This document shows positions 56,407 to 64,000 of a stretch of 64,000 nt of DNA, piece by piece (the stretch's first letter is position 1; each line of letters starts with the position of its first letter). The DNA comes from Allorhizobium undicola ORS 992 = ATCC 700741 (GTDB lineage Bacteria > Pseudomonadota > Alphaproteobacteria > Rhizobiales > Rhizobiaceae), in the NCBI RefSeq assembly GCF_000621665.1, contig NZ_JHXQ01000016.1:50730-114729 (forward strand), written 5' to 3'. The position numbers were made by a program, and so were the translations under genes. Below the pieces are notes generated by a model, which had not been told where the DNA came from, searched no databases, and saw nothing but the letters and a program-made list of their open reading frames with translations.

Positions 56407-57621
56407 TTACGCATACCTTGAAGCAGAGAATTTTTTCTCGACATCAAGCAGATATGTGTACGGCGATGCTCGACGCGCCTTACTGCGCGCCAGATGGGTT
56501 CTCACTGCGACATCAGTAATAGCAATCGCAGCACCCGCCGCTAACAAGGTTGTTCCAGTCAGACCAGAGAAATAGGCAAGCGCACCTCCAGCTGGAACCG
56601 AAATAGTAACCGCACGTTGGGTTCCATCCCAAACAGATTGGATTGAACTGTCGCTCAATTCTCCCTTCAACGCTTCGAGCTTTGGCCGTATTCTGGTGAC
56701 ATAGGCGTCCCTAGCGCGCTCTTCTAACTCCCTATCAGTTTCACAGTTTGTTATCTTTGCTGATAAATCTTCGAATTGCGCCGAAAGCTCAGCTAGCTGC
56801 GTTTCACGCGAACGCCGAAATGCCAGAAGCTTGTCAATACGGACGTCAGGATCTACGCGAATTGCTTCCATAACTAACGAAACAAGCGCGCCTTTTTTGT
56901 CTGACTGAGTCGACGGCTTAACATCATCGAGCATACTATTAAGGTTTACGCCCATAGATGGCTCTTCGTTCGTTAGAGCTGCGAGATCAGTTTCTTTGGC
57001 TAAAAGTGCAGCAAGCGCAGACATGTATACCTCAGCGAAACGTCCATCAACCAATAGCCATTCACCGTCATTGTGGTAATTGCGGCCTGCACGGCGCATT
57101 CTATCAAGGAGATACGGCGACATTTTTTGAGGATGGATCATCCCATACTGGAGATCATCGAACATATCCTGCAATTCGGGAGACAGCTTTTCAGGGTGCA
57201 TGGCTGCCAATCCTGCCCTTATCGCAAGACTTCTCATTTCTGGAGACAGCTTCTCCGGATGTATCCGGGCTTGCCTGAATTGATCACGGATACTCATTCC
57301 TATCTTATCAGCGTGCATGAGCGCTCGTGCATTTGGATCTGAGCCCATTCCGTCGGAGTCAAGGTCGTTTCTAAAAAAGCCCGAGTCGATTAGTCCAACA
57401 ACACGCTTTCCCAGTGTATCGAGGAGATCTGGATGCAAATCGCATCTCAATGGCTCAAGAAAACCCTCTTTGTAGAGAATATTTGAATCCCGACTTTCAT
57501 ACGGATTTTTTACCGCGCGCGGTACAATGGTTTTGATTTCATTCCAGAACAAAACTGCCGAACGAATCCATTTTCGGTCGTTTATATCGATATGCGGATA
57601 ATAAAGTGCTGCCCCCAGCAT
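56407..57621 (-). CDS. DUF6236-like protein, candidate defence gene
   Basis: A 404-residue protein. The N-terminus ALYYPHIDINDRKWIRSAVL matches the start of DUF6236 proteins. Residues 120-182 contain three copies of (I/M)HP(E/Q)K(L/M)SP at exactly 21-residue spacing (120, 141, 162). A coiled coil (about 275-330) and a hydrophobic C-terminal segment (AGGALAYFSGLTGTTLLAAG) follow. GGAGG precedes the ATG at 57621. Base composition is AT-richer than the flanking mobilization genes. DUF6236 proteins occur in defence islands; the function is unknown. Confidence 0.65.
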   Translation of the reverse strand: MLGAALYYPHIDINDRKWIRSAVLFWNEIKTIVPRAVKNPYESRDSNILYKEGFLEPLRCDLHPDLLDTLGKRVVGLIDSGFFRNDLDSDGMGSDPNARALMHADKIGMSIRDQFRQARIHPEKLSPEMRSLAIRAGLAAMHPEKLSPELQDMFDDLQYGMIHPQKMSPYLLDRMRRAGRNYHNDGEWLLVDGRFAEVYMSALAALLAKETDLAALTNEEPSMGVNLNSMLDDVKPSTQSDKKGALVSLVMEAIRVDPDVRIDKLLAFRRSRETQLAELSAQFEDLSAKITNCETDRELEERARDAYVTRIRPKLEALKGELSDSSIQSVWDGTQRAVTISVPAGGALAYFSGLTGTTLLAAGAAIAITDVAVRTHLARSKARRASPYTYLLDVEKKFSASRYA

Positions 57622-57636
57622 AATCCCTCCATTTAA

Positions 57637-57888
57637 AAAGCAACCCAAAGAAGTGTTGCAAATATTTCCACACCTGTACAGGCATTACTGAGCTTCACCG
57701 CCAGTTGGTTTTGGGCGGGCCTGATGATCGACCGCGCCCAGAGCGCCAGCCTCTGGCAGATGGGCTTGCAGATCAACCAGACCAACAGCGGCAAAGTCCT
57801 GACATGGGACGTCAACCGCCTTCAGCTGATCACCTGTCAGGCAGGGACCGGCAAAACCCCATGCCTGAAGATCGTCCAGGGAGATTGA
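57637..57888 (+). pseudogene. C-terminal remnant of a mobilization-operon gene
   Basis: A GC-rich frame open to the edge of the inserted gene and ending TGA at 57888: SWFWAGLMIDRAQSASLWQM then INQTNSGKVLTWDVNRLQL. It has no start and one hydrophobic segment. Position between MobC-like and TraG genes suggests the tail of a relaxase-operon protein whose front was removed by the DUF6236-like insertion. Confidence 0.5.
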
Positions 57889-57891
57889 CCG

Positions 57892-58224
57892 ATGACCGGA
57901 ACGACCAGACCACCGATGACCGAGAGCCTGTCGCCGCTGGAGCGCGAATTGCTGGGTTACGTCGAGACTTTGATGAACACCTTGCAGAGCGGAACCGCGC
58001 AGTTCGAGGCGCTGGAGAAACGCTCGACCGACATAATCGAAAACCGGCAAGCGGCTTTGGAAGGATCGCTGAAATCGCTCATCGCGTCACAGGCTACCTT
58101 CATGAGCGCCTGGCTCGCCTCCGGCAATCCTTCCAGCGACACGGCCTCGACCGAGCTGGCGGAAGCGTTCGCACTGCTGGAGCAGGCCGAAACGATGCTG
58201 GAGGCGGTCGCGCCGCCGACGTAG
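57892..58224 (+). CDS. MbeD/MobD-like coiled-coil protein
   Basis: A 110-residue acidic, helical protein (LSPLERELLGYVETLMNTLQ ... ALEKRSTDIIENRQAALEGS). Size, coiled coil and position before the coupling protein resemble the small MbeB/MbeD-type accessory proteins of mobilizable elements. The assignment is weak. It begins three bases after the remnant gene. Confidence 0.45.
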   Translation: MTGTTRPPMTESLSPLERELLGYVETLMNTLQSGTAQFEALEKRSTDIIENRQAALEGSLKSLIASQATFMSAWLASGNPSSDTASTELAEAFALLEQAETMLEAVAPPT

Positions 58225-58296
58225 CAGCCCGATCGCCCGCGCCCGGTCGCGGCCGTAACTGATCCTCATTTCCGTCTGGAGTTTCGATCCCTGAAT

Positions 58297-60141
58297 TTGA
58301 TCATTCAGCCCTACCGCTATGCCCTTTCCATTGCCATCGTGGCCGCCGGTTTCCTGCTGATGGAAACCGCACCGTTGTTCTGGCCACCGATCTACCAAAA
58401 CGCGCGCGCCGCCATCCTGGTTATGTTTTGCGGGTTTGCGCTGTTGACGTTGGCGGGAGACACCCAGGGCCGCATCCGCAGCGCGTCGGGCTTAGCTGTG
58501 GGGGCTGCCCTCCTTGCCGCGTCTGCTCTCGCCCTTACCGACCCGACCATTGCGGCCGGCGTCCTGCTCGACAGCTTTAAGGCTTGGCGAAATGCCGGCT
58601 ATTCCGGAATCGAGAGCATCCGAGGCATGGTATCGACATGGGACCGCTTCACAGAAGCGCAGAAACTTGCTTTGCAAACCAGCCTCGCCATCGGCCTGCC
58701 TGTGCCGCTGTTCCTCATTCTGCGAGCGATCTCGATAGCCGCCCCCGCTTCGTCTAGCCGGGTTTCAAAACAAGGCCCATGGCGCGCCCGATGGATGAAT
58801 CGCCAGGAGTTGCGCCAGCTCCGCCACAACGATACGGGCTTGCCGCTCGGTCTCTCCGGCGGCGCAATGCTGCGCTACCGCCCCAACCCGAAGACCGGAT
58901 GGCGTGCCGGCCATCACGTCGCCATCGCCGGCACGCGCGCCGGGAAAGGTGTTTCCGTCGTCATTCCCGCCATCATCGACCATGACGGGCCGGTCGCGGT
59001 CCTCGACATCAAGGGCGAGAACTTCGCCGTGACGCGCCGCTTTCGGCAGTCGCTCGGCCGCCAGGTCGTGGTTCTCAATCCCTTCGGCGTCATCGAGCCA
59101 TCCAAGGACCGTTTCAATCCGCTCGACTATATCCGGCAAGCGCACCTCGTCCGCGACATCGAAGTCATTACCGAGGGGCTTGTTCGACCGGAAGGCGGAA
59201 ACGGCGCGCACTTTGCCGAAATGGCGAAATCCATGATTGCCGCCGTGATCGAGGTCGTCATGACCAGGCGCGCGGAAGCCGATCGCAACCTGATCACGGT
59301 CATGGACCTCCTGTTTTCCGCAGGCTTTGAAAAGACCCTGACGGAATGGGCTGGAGCGCCGGAGACATTCGGAACCCGCCCGGCTGCCGCCGCTGCCACC
59401 TTCCTTGCAGCCGGCGAGAATGAGCGCGGCGCGATCAAGACGACGATCAAGAAGGCATTCGATTGGGCGCGTTCCGACGAACTGCGCAGTTTCATCGCTA
59501 CCTCCACATGCTCGCTCGAAAACCTGTTCGAGGGCCGCGCCGACCTCTTCATGGTCGTGCCGCTCGACCAGGTTGACGCCCAGGCCGTCTTTCTCCGGCT
59601 GCTGACAAACATCATTCTTGGTATGGCCGTGCGTCTTGAAGGCGCGAAGAAGCCAAAAAAGAATGTGCTGCTGGTGCTGGACGAGTTTGTCCGCCTCGGC
59701 CGGATGGAAAAGCTGATCAACATCGCCAACGTCGCCGCCGGCTGCGGCATCGAGGCGCTATTCATCACCCAAGACAAGGGCCAGATCGAAAGCGTCTACG
59801 GCAAAGGCGACACCGCCAGCATTCTCGGCTCCTGCGTCACCACCCGCATTTTCGGCCTTGGCCGCGCCGAGTTCGAAACCGCCAACTGGGCCGCAAACGC
59901 CCTTGGCGATCAGACGGTGTTGACCCGAACGAAGCAGTCGTCCGCCAAATTCGGCGAGAGCCGCCAGACGTCTACCGCCGAGCAACGGCAGAAGCTCATG
60001 ACCGCCGATCAGATACTGGAAATGAAGACCGGCAAGATGCTGTTGCTGACGGGCTCGAAACCGCCAGCGCTGGTTGACGCGATCGTGTCGCATCGGCATC
60101 CGGCATATCGGGGGAAGCTGGATCGGAACCCGATGATATAG
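58297..60141 (+). CDS. traG: Type IV coupling protein, TraG/VirD4 family
   Basis: A 614-residue conjugation ATPase. The N-terminal about 150 residues hold membrane segments; Walker A is AGTRAGKGVS (211-220), followed by VLDIKGENFAVTRRFR, and Walker B is VLLVLDEFVRLGRM; TQDKGQIESVYGK and a conserved C-terminal MTADQILEMK are typical. It links a relaxase-DNA complex to a secretion channel. The only start near the N-terminus is TTG at 58297. No secretion genes lie in the window, so the element would need a helper. Confidence 0.88.
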   Translation: MIIQPYRYALSIAIVAAGFLLMETAPLFWPPIYQNARAAILVMFCGFALLTLAGDTQGRIRSASGLAVGAALLAASALALTDPTIAAGVLLDSFKAWRNAGYSGIESIRGMVSTWDRFTEAQKLALQTSLAIGLPVPLFLILRAISIAAPASSSRVSKQGPWRARWMNRQELRQLRHNDTGLPLGLSGGAMLRYRPNPKTGWRAGHHVAIAGTRAGKGVSVVIPAIIDHDGPVAVLDIKGENFAVTRRFRQSLGRQVVVLNPFGVIEPSKDRFNPLDYIRQAHLVRDIEVITEGLVRPEGGNGAHFAEMAKSMIAAVIEVVMTRRAEADRNLITVMDLLFSAGFEKTLTEWAGAPETFGTRPAAAAATFLAAGENERGAIKTTIKKAFDWARSDELRSFIATSTCSLENLFEGRADLFMVVPLDQVDAQAVFLRLLTNIILGMAVRLEGAKKPKKNVLLVLDEFVRLGRMEKLINIANVAAGCGIEALFITQDKGQIESVYGKGDTASILGSCVTTRIFGLGRAEFETANWAANALGDQTVLTRTKQSSAKFGESRQTSTAEQRQKLMTADQILEMKTGKMLLLTGSKPPALVDAIVSHRHPAYRGKLDRNPMI

Positions 60142-60243
60142 CCGGCATCCATGGCGCTTGATCGAAATCGCTGCGAATACCAATTAGCGCGGCTTTCAGT
60201 CTAAATATGCCGAAGTTCACGGTATCGCATCGGCTCCACCGGG

Positions 60244-60310
60244 ATTTTCCCGATCGGGCAATTTTACTCGACAATGGCGCTGATATGTTGCTATTTTCCC
60301 GATCGGGAAA
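60244..60310 (+). promoter_or_regulatory. Two palindromic operators upstream of the HipB-like gene
   Basis: TTTCCCGATCGGGAAA (60295-60310) is a perfect 16-base palindrome six bases before the gene, and TTTTCCCGATCGGGCAA (60245-60261) is a near copy exactly 50 bases upstream. A possible promoter (TCGACA-N18-TATTTT) overlaps the second site, so the regulator probably represses itself. Confidence 0.65.
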
Positions 60311-60315
60311 GAAAA

Positions 60316-60552
60316 ATGGCGAAACAAGTCAGAAGTCCAGCCGACATTGGCGCCCTAGTCCGCAGCATACGCAAGGAACAAAACTTGCGGCAGGACGAGC
60401 TTGCCGGCGTCGCAGGGGTTGGAGTGCGACTAATCGTCGATATCGAAGCCGGAAAACCGACTGCGCAAATCGGAAAGATTCTGCACGTGCTCGCGATACT
60501 CGGCTGTTCGATCGACATTTTCGAACCCGGCGAAAGAAAGCGGTTGGGATAG
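60316..60552 (+). CDS. HipB-like (Xre/y4mF type) DNA-binding protein, orphan
   Basis: A 78-residue protein with an Xre helix-turn-helix (IGALVRSIRKEQNLRQDELAGVAGVGVRLIVDIEAGKPTAQIG). This is the short HipB/y4mF type, normally the antitoxin of a HipA kinase. No HipA gene follows; the next gene is ParB-like. It may regulate its own promoter and the following cluster, or be the remains of a toxin-antitoxin pair. Confidence 0.75.
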   Translation: MAKQVRSPADIGALVRSIRKEQNLRQDELAGVAGVGVRLIVDIEAGKPTAQIGKILHVLAILGCSIDIFEPGERKRLG

Positions 60553-60657
60553 ACTTTGGTATCAGCGAAACAGCAATTCTAAGGTGCTAACGCAGTCGCC
60601 GCGCTTTTCGGATTCGTGTTTGACAAAAGCCGACCTACAAAGAAATGGAATGCAAAT

Positions 60658-61791
60658 ATGATGCCTTCGAAGCTAAAGTTTGAGCGAATTCGCGTCAAGA
60701 CGGGCGCTTTGCTTCTGGACATTGATAATCCGCGCTTTGGTCTGAAAGACGTAACGGAGGCGGATCAGGCGCTTAGTATTCTGGTGGAGCGAGCCAATCT
60801 TAAGGAGCTTTGGGACTCAATTACTTCCCAGGGATGGCTTGAGCTGGAACCAATGGTTTGCATTTCGGCAGACAACCTTCCTGGACATTACATAGTCATT
60901 GAAGGCAACCGCAGACTGGCTGCAATCACGACGCTGCTTGATCCGAGCCGTCTAGAAAAGAAGCTTCAAGGTCGCGTACCAATTATCTCTCCGGAGTTGC
61001 GACTGCAGTTAGAAGAGATTGAAATCGTTCTCGTTCCAAGTAGGCGGGACGCTGACGCATTCATCGGTTTTAAGCATGTAAACGGCCCGGCGAGTTGGGG
61101 ATCACTCGCGAAAGCTAAATTTGCCAGTGATATGTTTATGAGGTTGATCGGCGAAAGGGTATCAGCAGATTCAGCGCTTAAAGCAACGACAGATGCATTG
61201 GGAGACACCACGACCTCAATGCTCAGAATGCTTATGGGCTTTGAAGTGTTGCAACAATCAATAGAACTAGAATTTATTAACTCTGAGCAGGTCGAAGGAA
61301 AGTCCTTCGATTTTTCGCATCTATACACAATGATGCCTAATCCCGCTACGCGCGATTTTCTTGGTTTGGGAAGTGATCCATTAAAAGCGGACAATGTCCG
61401 AAAAGATCCGGTACCGCCGGAGAAGCATGAGAATCTCAAATATCTCATGGGTTGGCTTTTTGGTGGACGAGATGTTCCGCAAGTTATCAAAGCACAGGGA
61501 ACGGATCGCCCAACACTTCAAAAAGTTCTCGCTCACAAGGCCGCTACAGAAACACTAATTAAGGGGGGCGTATTAGAGCACGCCGCGGCAAAAGCAGGCT
61601 TAGACGTGGATGCGTGGAGGTCCCGTCTTATCAAAGCAGAGTCGCAGGCGAAATCGCTGCTAACCGACCTATCGGAGGTTCAAAGCAGGCTTGATGAAGG
61701 GCAAGTTCTAGATGCTATTGATCGTTCTTCCAGTCTGAAATCCACCTATAATACAATTTTGAGCTCCCTGAAGTCGTTCAATGAAGATTGA
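60658..61791 (+). CDS. ParB/sulfiredoxin-fold protein, candidate defence component
   Basis: A 377-residue protein. The N-terminal about 110 residues have the ParB-nuclease/Srx plan: DIDNPRF (21-27), LKELWDSITSQGWLELEPMV and the box EGNRRLAAI (82-90), where ParB has GERR. The rest is helical without a recognised HTH; a late coiled coil (KAESQAKSLLTDLSEVQSRL) is present. The ATG at 60658 is preferred to a GTG at 60616. It overlaps the next gene by 11 bases, so the two are co-translated. It is not near a parA gene, so plasmid partitioning is unlikely. Confidence 0.7.
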   Translation: MMPSKLKFERIRVKTGALLLDIDNPRFGLKDVTEADQALSILVERANLKELWDSITSQGWLELEPMVCISADNLPGHYIVIEGNRRLAAITTLLDPSRLEKKLQGRVPIISPELRLQLEEIEIVLVPSRRDADAFIGFKHVNGPASWGSLAKAKFASDMFMRLIGERVSADSALKATTDALGDTTTSMLRMLMGFEVLQQSIELEFINSEQVEGKSFDFSHLYTMMPNPATRDFLGLGSDPLKADNVRKDPVPPEKHENLKYLMGWLFGGRDVPQVIKAQGTDRPTLQKVLAHKAATETLIKGGVLEHAAAKAGLDVDAWRSRLIKAESQAKSLLTDLSEVQSRLDEGQVLDAIDRSSSLKSTYNTILSSLKSFNED

Positions 61792-62854
61792 GTTTTCCCC
61801 GATTTATTCGTTTGGGCAGCAAAATATTGCGGCTTATATCCTTGAATTGTCTGCCCTAATAACGGGAGTTGGTCTTCTAGAAGATGCTCAGCCAGACTTG
61901 GCTGCGCTGCGATTGGAGTTGATTGCCGATCCGGCAGCTTTCGACCTGGAAGACGAGGCGGATTACTTGGAGGCTGAAGAGTTAGGCGCTAAAAATTTGG
62001 CCAGTGAGAAGCTTGGCTTCGCGATCACACGAGAACTTGAGAGCCGCAGGGACACTTTCGGAGATGCTTACCCATTCGTGATTGCAGGTGGATCATCTCC
62101 GAGTGTGACAGTAAAGGATGATGAGAATTTAACAGCCATCGGTGTCGCGGTCGTCATATTGAGCATATTTGACGCTTTGCAGGACAATGATGTAGCGCAA
62201 ATGTCCTCGGCTGATCGCACAGCTTTCGCAAAGATGTTCGAGCCACTTTTCGAAATAATCAGCGCATATGCTCTTTCTGCTGAAATTGAGGGAGCCGTGT
62301 GGTGGGCTGGTAGAGCTCGAGGGCATACTCGCTTCTTACGGCAGCTTCGCAATATGGCTTCGTTTGTAGGTTCGGGACTAGTTCGAACGTCTGATCAACT
62401 TGAAGAAAACCAAGTTGGCGTCAACGACGGTGGCGTTGATGTTTTTGGTATTAGTACGCTCTACGGTCAAGTAAACGCCAACGCAGTTTGCCACTTACTG
62501 GGAGCAACAATACAAAAAACATCGAGACGCAACAAGATCATCGGTGCGGCTTCATTGGAGAGGTTTCGAAACTTCTTTATTAACAGACCGAATTTACAGC
62601 TATCTGGAGTTCTAGCAATACCTTTTCGCTCAACCTTGGCGGAGGCGCAAAACTGCAGAGATCAAAACTGCAGGTATTACCCACTGGATGTTATCAATAG
62701 AAATATTGGTGAAACATCAAACCGTGTGTGGCATCCAGGCTTGCTGAGATTTAGACGGATGATCGACAAACAGCTAATCTCAAAGGCCCGTCCGCTAGCC
62801 GCAGCCCTTAAAGTTTCGATTGCCGGAGTGGAGCGCGACATGCGCACCCTTTAG
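61781..62854 (+). CDS. Unknown protein, possible PD-(D/E)XK-type nuclease
   Basis: A 357-residue protein of AT-richer composition. The first 200 residues are acidic and helical. The segment VNDGGVDVFGISTLYGQVNA (214-233) resembles the DGGxDV...GQ motif found in several putative restriction-like nucleases, but the lysine of the motif is not evident. A cysteine pair (NCRDQNC) lies near residue 290-296. The gene is coupled to the ParB-like gene and convergent with the Dam-type methyltransferase, 11 bases away. I do not recognise the family. Confidence 0.55.
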   Translation: MKIEFSPIYSFGQQNIAAYILELSALITGVGLLEDAQPDLAALRLELIADPAAFDLEDEADYLEAEELGAKNLASEKLGFAITRELESRRDTFGDAYPFVIAGGSSPSVTVKDDENLTAIGVAVVILSIFDALQDNDVAQMSSADRTAFAKMFEPLFEIISAYALSAEIEGAVWWAGRARGHTRFLRQLRNMASFVGSGLVRTSDQLEENQVGVNDGGVDVFGISTLYGQVNANAVCHLLGATIQKTSRRNKIIGAASLERFRNFFINRPNLQLSGVLAIPFRSTLAEAQNCRDQNCRYYPLDVINRNIGETSNRVWHPGLLRFRRMIDKQLISKARPLAAALKVSIAGVERDMRTL

Positions 62855-62865
62855 TGGCGTTACAA

Positions 62866-63735
62866 CTACCTGACTAGTATTTCCATTTCCTTGCGAACAC
62901 TTCTCAGGCTATAGTTCACGCTAAGGTGGTATATATTCCGTTTGGAGTATAGACTCCTTATCAGTGGATGATCATCGTACGTGAGAACCCACTTTTCACA
63001 AGTGCCAGATTGCAGAAATATTGCCAGGTCATTATGTTTTTGCTCGGTCATCGCATTGAGATACAGCCTGCTGCCTGCAGTTACATAAGGTGGATCGACA
63101 AAGTACAATGTTTGATCGGGAGCCAGTGTCGTAGATTTATCCTTAAGGAACGATAGAGCGTCTAGGTTGGATATTTTGATCGACCGCCGGTTCTCTCCAA
63201 GCCACCGAACGCGTTGCATTACAGTGTCGATGTAATACCTCGCATCTATCTTCCATCGACCGCTTTGATCGTATCCGCCGATTGGCCCAGAGCCCAAGAC
63301 TATTCCGGAACGGCTCGTTCGATTTACAAAAAACGTAGCAAATCCGACATCGAAGGAATACCCAGGACCGGCATTCACTACTAAGTCTTTCATCCCCAAG
63401 AAAGTCTCTACTGACACGGGGGTCTTCGCTATCTTATCAAGAAATCTTTCATTTTCTTGCAAGATGGCCTTCCAAGCCGAGAAAATTCGTGGGTCAGCAT
63501 CATTCAAGTGAATTTTTGAAACGCAGCCCTTTGCCAATAGACTGATTGCAGCTCCTGCTCCGCCACAAAATGGCTCCACATAATGCCTTTGCCTTCGCCG
63601 TGGCATCTCATCCAAAATGCTTGCAAGATAGCCCGTCAGAAACGTTTTCCCGCCAGGGTAGCGAAAAGGCGACATGTACTCTGCGGTACGTAGCTTTGGA
63701 AAGTCGAGGAGATTGATTAGAGGTAAATGCTCCAT
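62866..63735 (-). CDS. D12-class (Dam-type) adenine-N6 methyltransferase
   Basis: About 289 residues from ATG 63735; an ATG at 63816 gives 27 extra charged residues. Motif X is SPFRYPGGKT (22-31), motif I FCGGAGAA (56-63), and the catalytic motif DPPY is in YFVDPPYVTAG. It methylates adenine, probably in a short palindrome such as GATC. It is complete, unlike the remnant at 52,668. It is convergent with the unknown gene, and probably the modification arm of the cluster. Confidence 0.88.
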   Translation of the reverse strand: MEHLPLINLLDFPKLRTAEYMSPFRYPGGKTFLTGYLASILDEMPRRRQRHYVEPFCGGAGAAISLLAKGCVSKIHLNDADPRIFSAWKAILQENERFLDKIAKTPVSVETFLGMKDLVVNAGPGYSFDVGFATFFVNRTSRSGIVLGSGPIGGYDQSGRWKIDARYYIDTVMQRVRWLGENRRSIKISNLDALSFLKDKSTTLAPDQTLYFVDPPYVTAGSRLYLNAMTEQKHNDLAIFLQSGTCEKWVLTYDDHPLIRSLYSKRNIYHLSVNYSLRSVRKEMEILVR

Positions 63736-63925
63736 ATGGCTATCCAACGACTCGTGTTCTCTCTTGGCATGCGCTTCAGCGCGGCACGCATTATCACAGG
63801 CTGTGCGTTTTGTCATTGTGGAGCAGAGCTATTCGAGATCACAGCCTCCGGTACTAGTTATGGCGTAAGCATCCGGTGAAGGCCGCGGTTCAGGCCGCTT
63901 GAGCACTTATACGCATCCTCACTGA
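63736..63925. other. Gap between Dam-type gene and transposase end
   Basis: This stretch holds the upstream region of the Dam-type gene and possibly its extended N-terminus (63736-63816). No inverted repeat of the transposon could be defined. Confidence 0.3.
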
Positions 63926-64000
63926 TTAGAACCCATTGGCCCATTCTCTACGCCCGATGGACATGATGCGCCAGGGCTGGCTTTCGAGCTTGCGCCAGGC
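63926..64000 (-). mobile_element. C-terminal end of a transposase (IS630-type resemblance)
   Basis: The minus strand reads AWRKLESQPWRIMSIGRREW then ANGF and a stop at 63926. The QPWRIMSIG.R.WA ending is like the last residues of IS630-family transposases as I remember them. The rest of the gene is beyond the window. Confidence 0.5.

Noticed and set aside
60658..61791. Plasmid-partitioning ParB
   Set aside because: No parA or centromere-like repeats are present, and the helix-turn-helix domain of partition ParB was not seen.

Overview
The window is alphaproteobacterial and fits the Brucella/Ochrobactrum lineage best. The clues are high-GC codon use, core genes in the order expected for Hyphomicrobiales, a brnTA toxin-antitoxin pair, several copies of a roughly 105-bp palindromic repeat that fits the Bru-RS family, and a trxB-LysR block next to tandem AbcR-type small RNAs. 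The assignment rests on reading alone, without a database search.

Bases 1-52,570 are mostly chromosomal backbone. Left to right they hold: an lgt-midA-pgeF-M24 peptidase operon (minus); ybjN-proC-csaA (plus); a MarR/response regulator/sensor kinase operon; a cold-shock gene; a transporter; aspC; opgC; chaA; an ArsR regulator and an old-yellow-enzyme gene; two AbcR-type sRNAs beside a VtlR/LsrB-type LysR gene and trxB; an Lrp-type regulator; a run of LPS-type glycosyltransferases ending in greA; carB; a GST; a MATE pump; carA; yqeY; brnTA; dnaG; rpoD; a DUF930 protein; and an H-NOX gene followed by a GGDEF/EAL gene. The intergenic spaces are rich in repeats: four Bru-RS-like copies, two MITE-like elements with near-perfect 9-bp target duplications, a degenerate mosaic repeat and a 14-bp minisatellite.

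Two regions look accessory. At 47.2-51.5 kb an AT-rich leader precedes a helical protein with a central hydrophobic hairpin, resembling alpha-pore-forming toxins of the ClyA/HBL/XaxA type, and an 802-residue multidomain partner. From about 52.6 kb to the right edge lies a mosaic island. It holds a frameshifted Dam-type methylase remnant, a BglII/BstYI-like restriction enzyme convergent with an MT-A70 methyltransferase, a decayed mobilization module (replication/HTH protein, MobC-like, MbeD-like, TraG coupling protein, no relaxase) interrupted by a DUF6236-like gene, an orphan HipB-like regulator with two palindromic operators, and a ParB-like/unknown/Dam-type three-gene cluster that is the best candidate for an undescribed defence system. 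The C-terminal end of a transposase lies at the right edge.

No tRNA, rRNA or CRISPR array was recognised.
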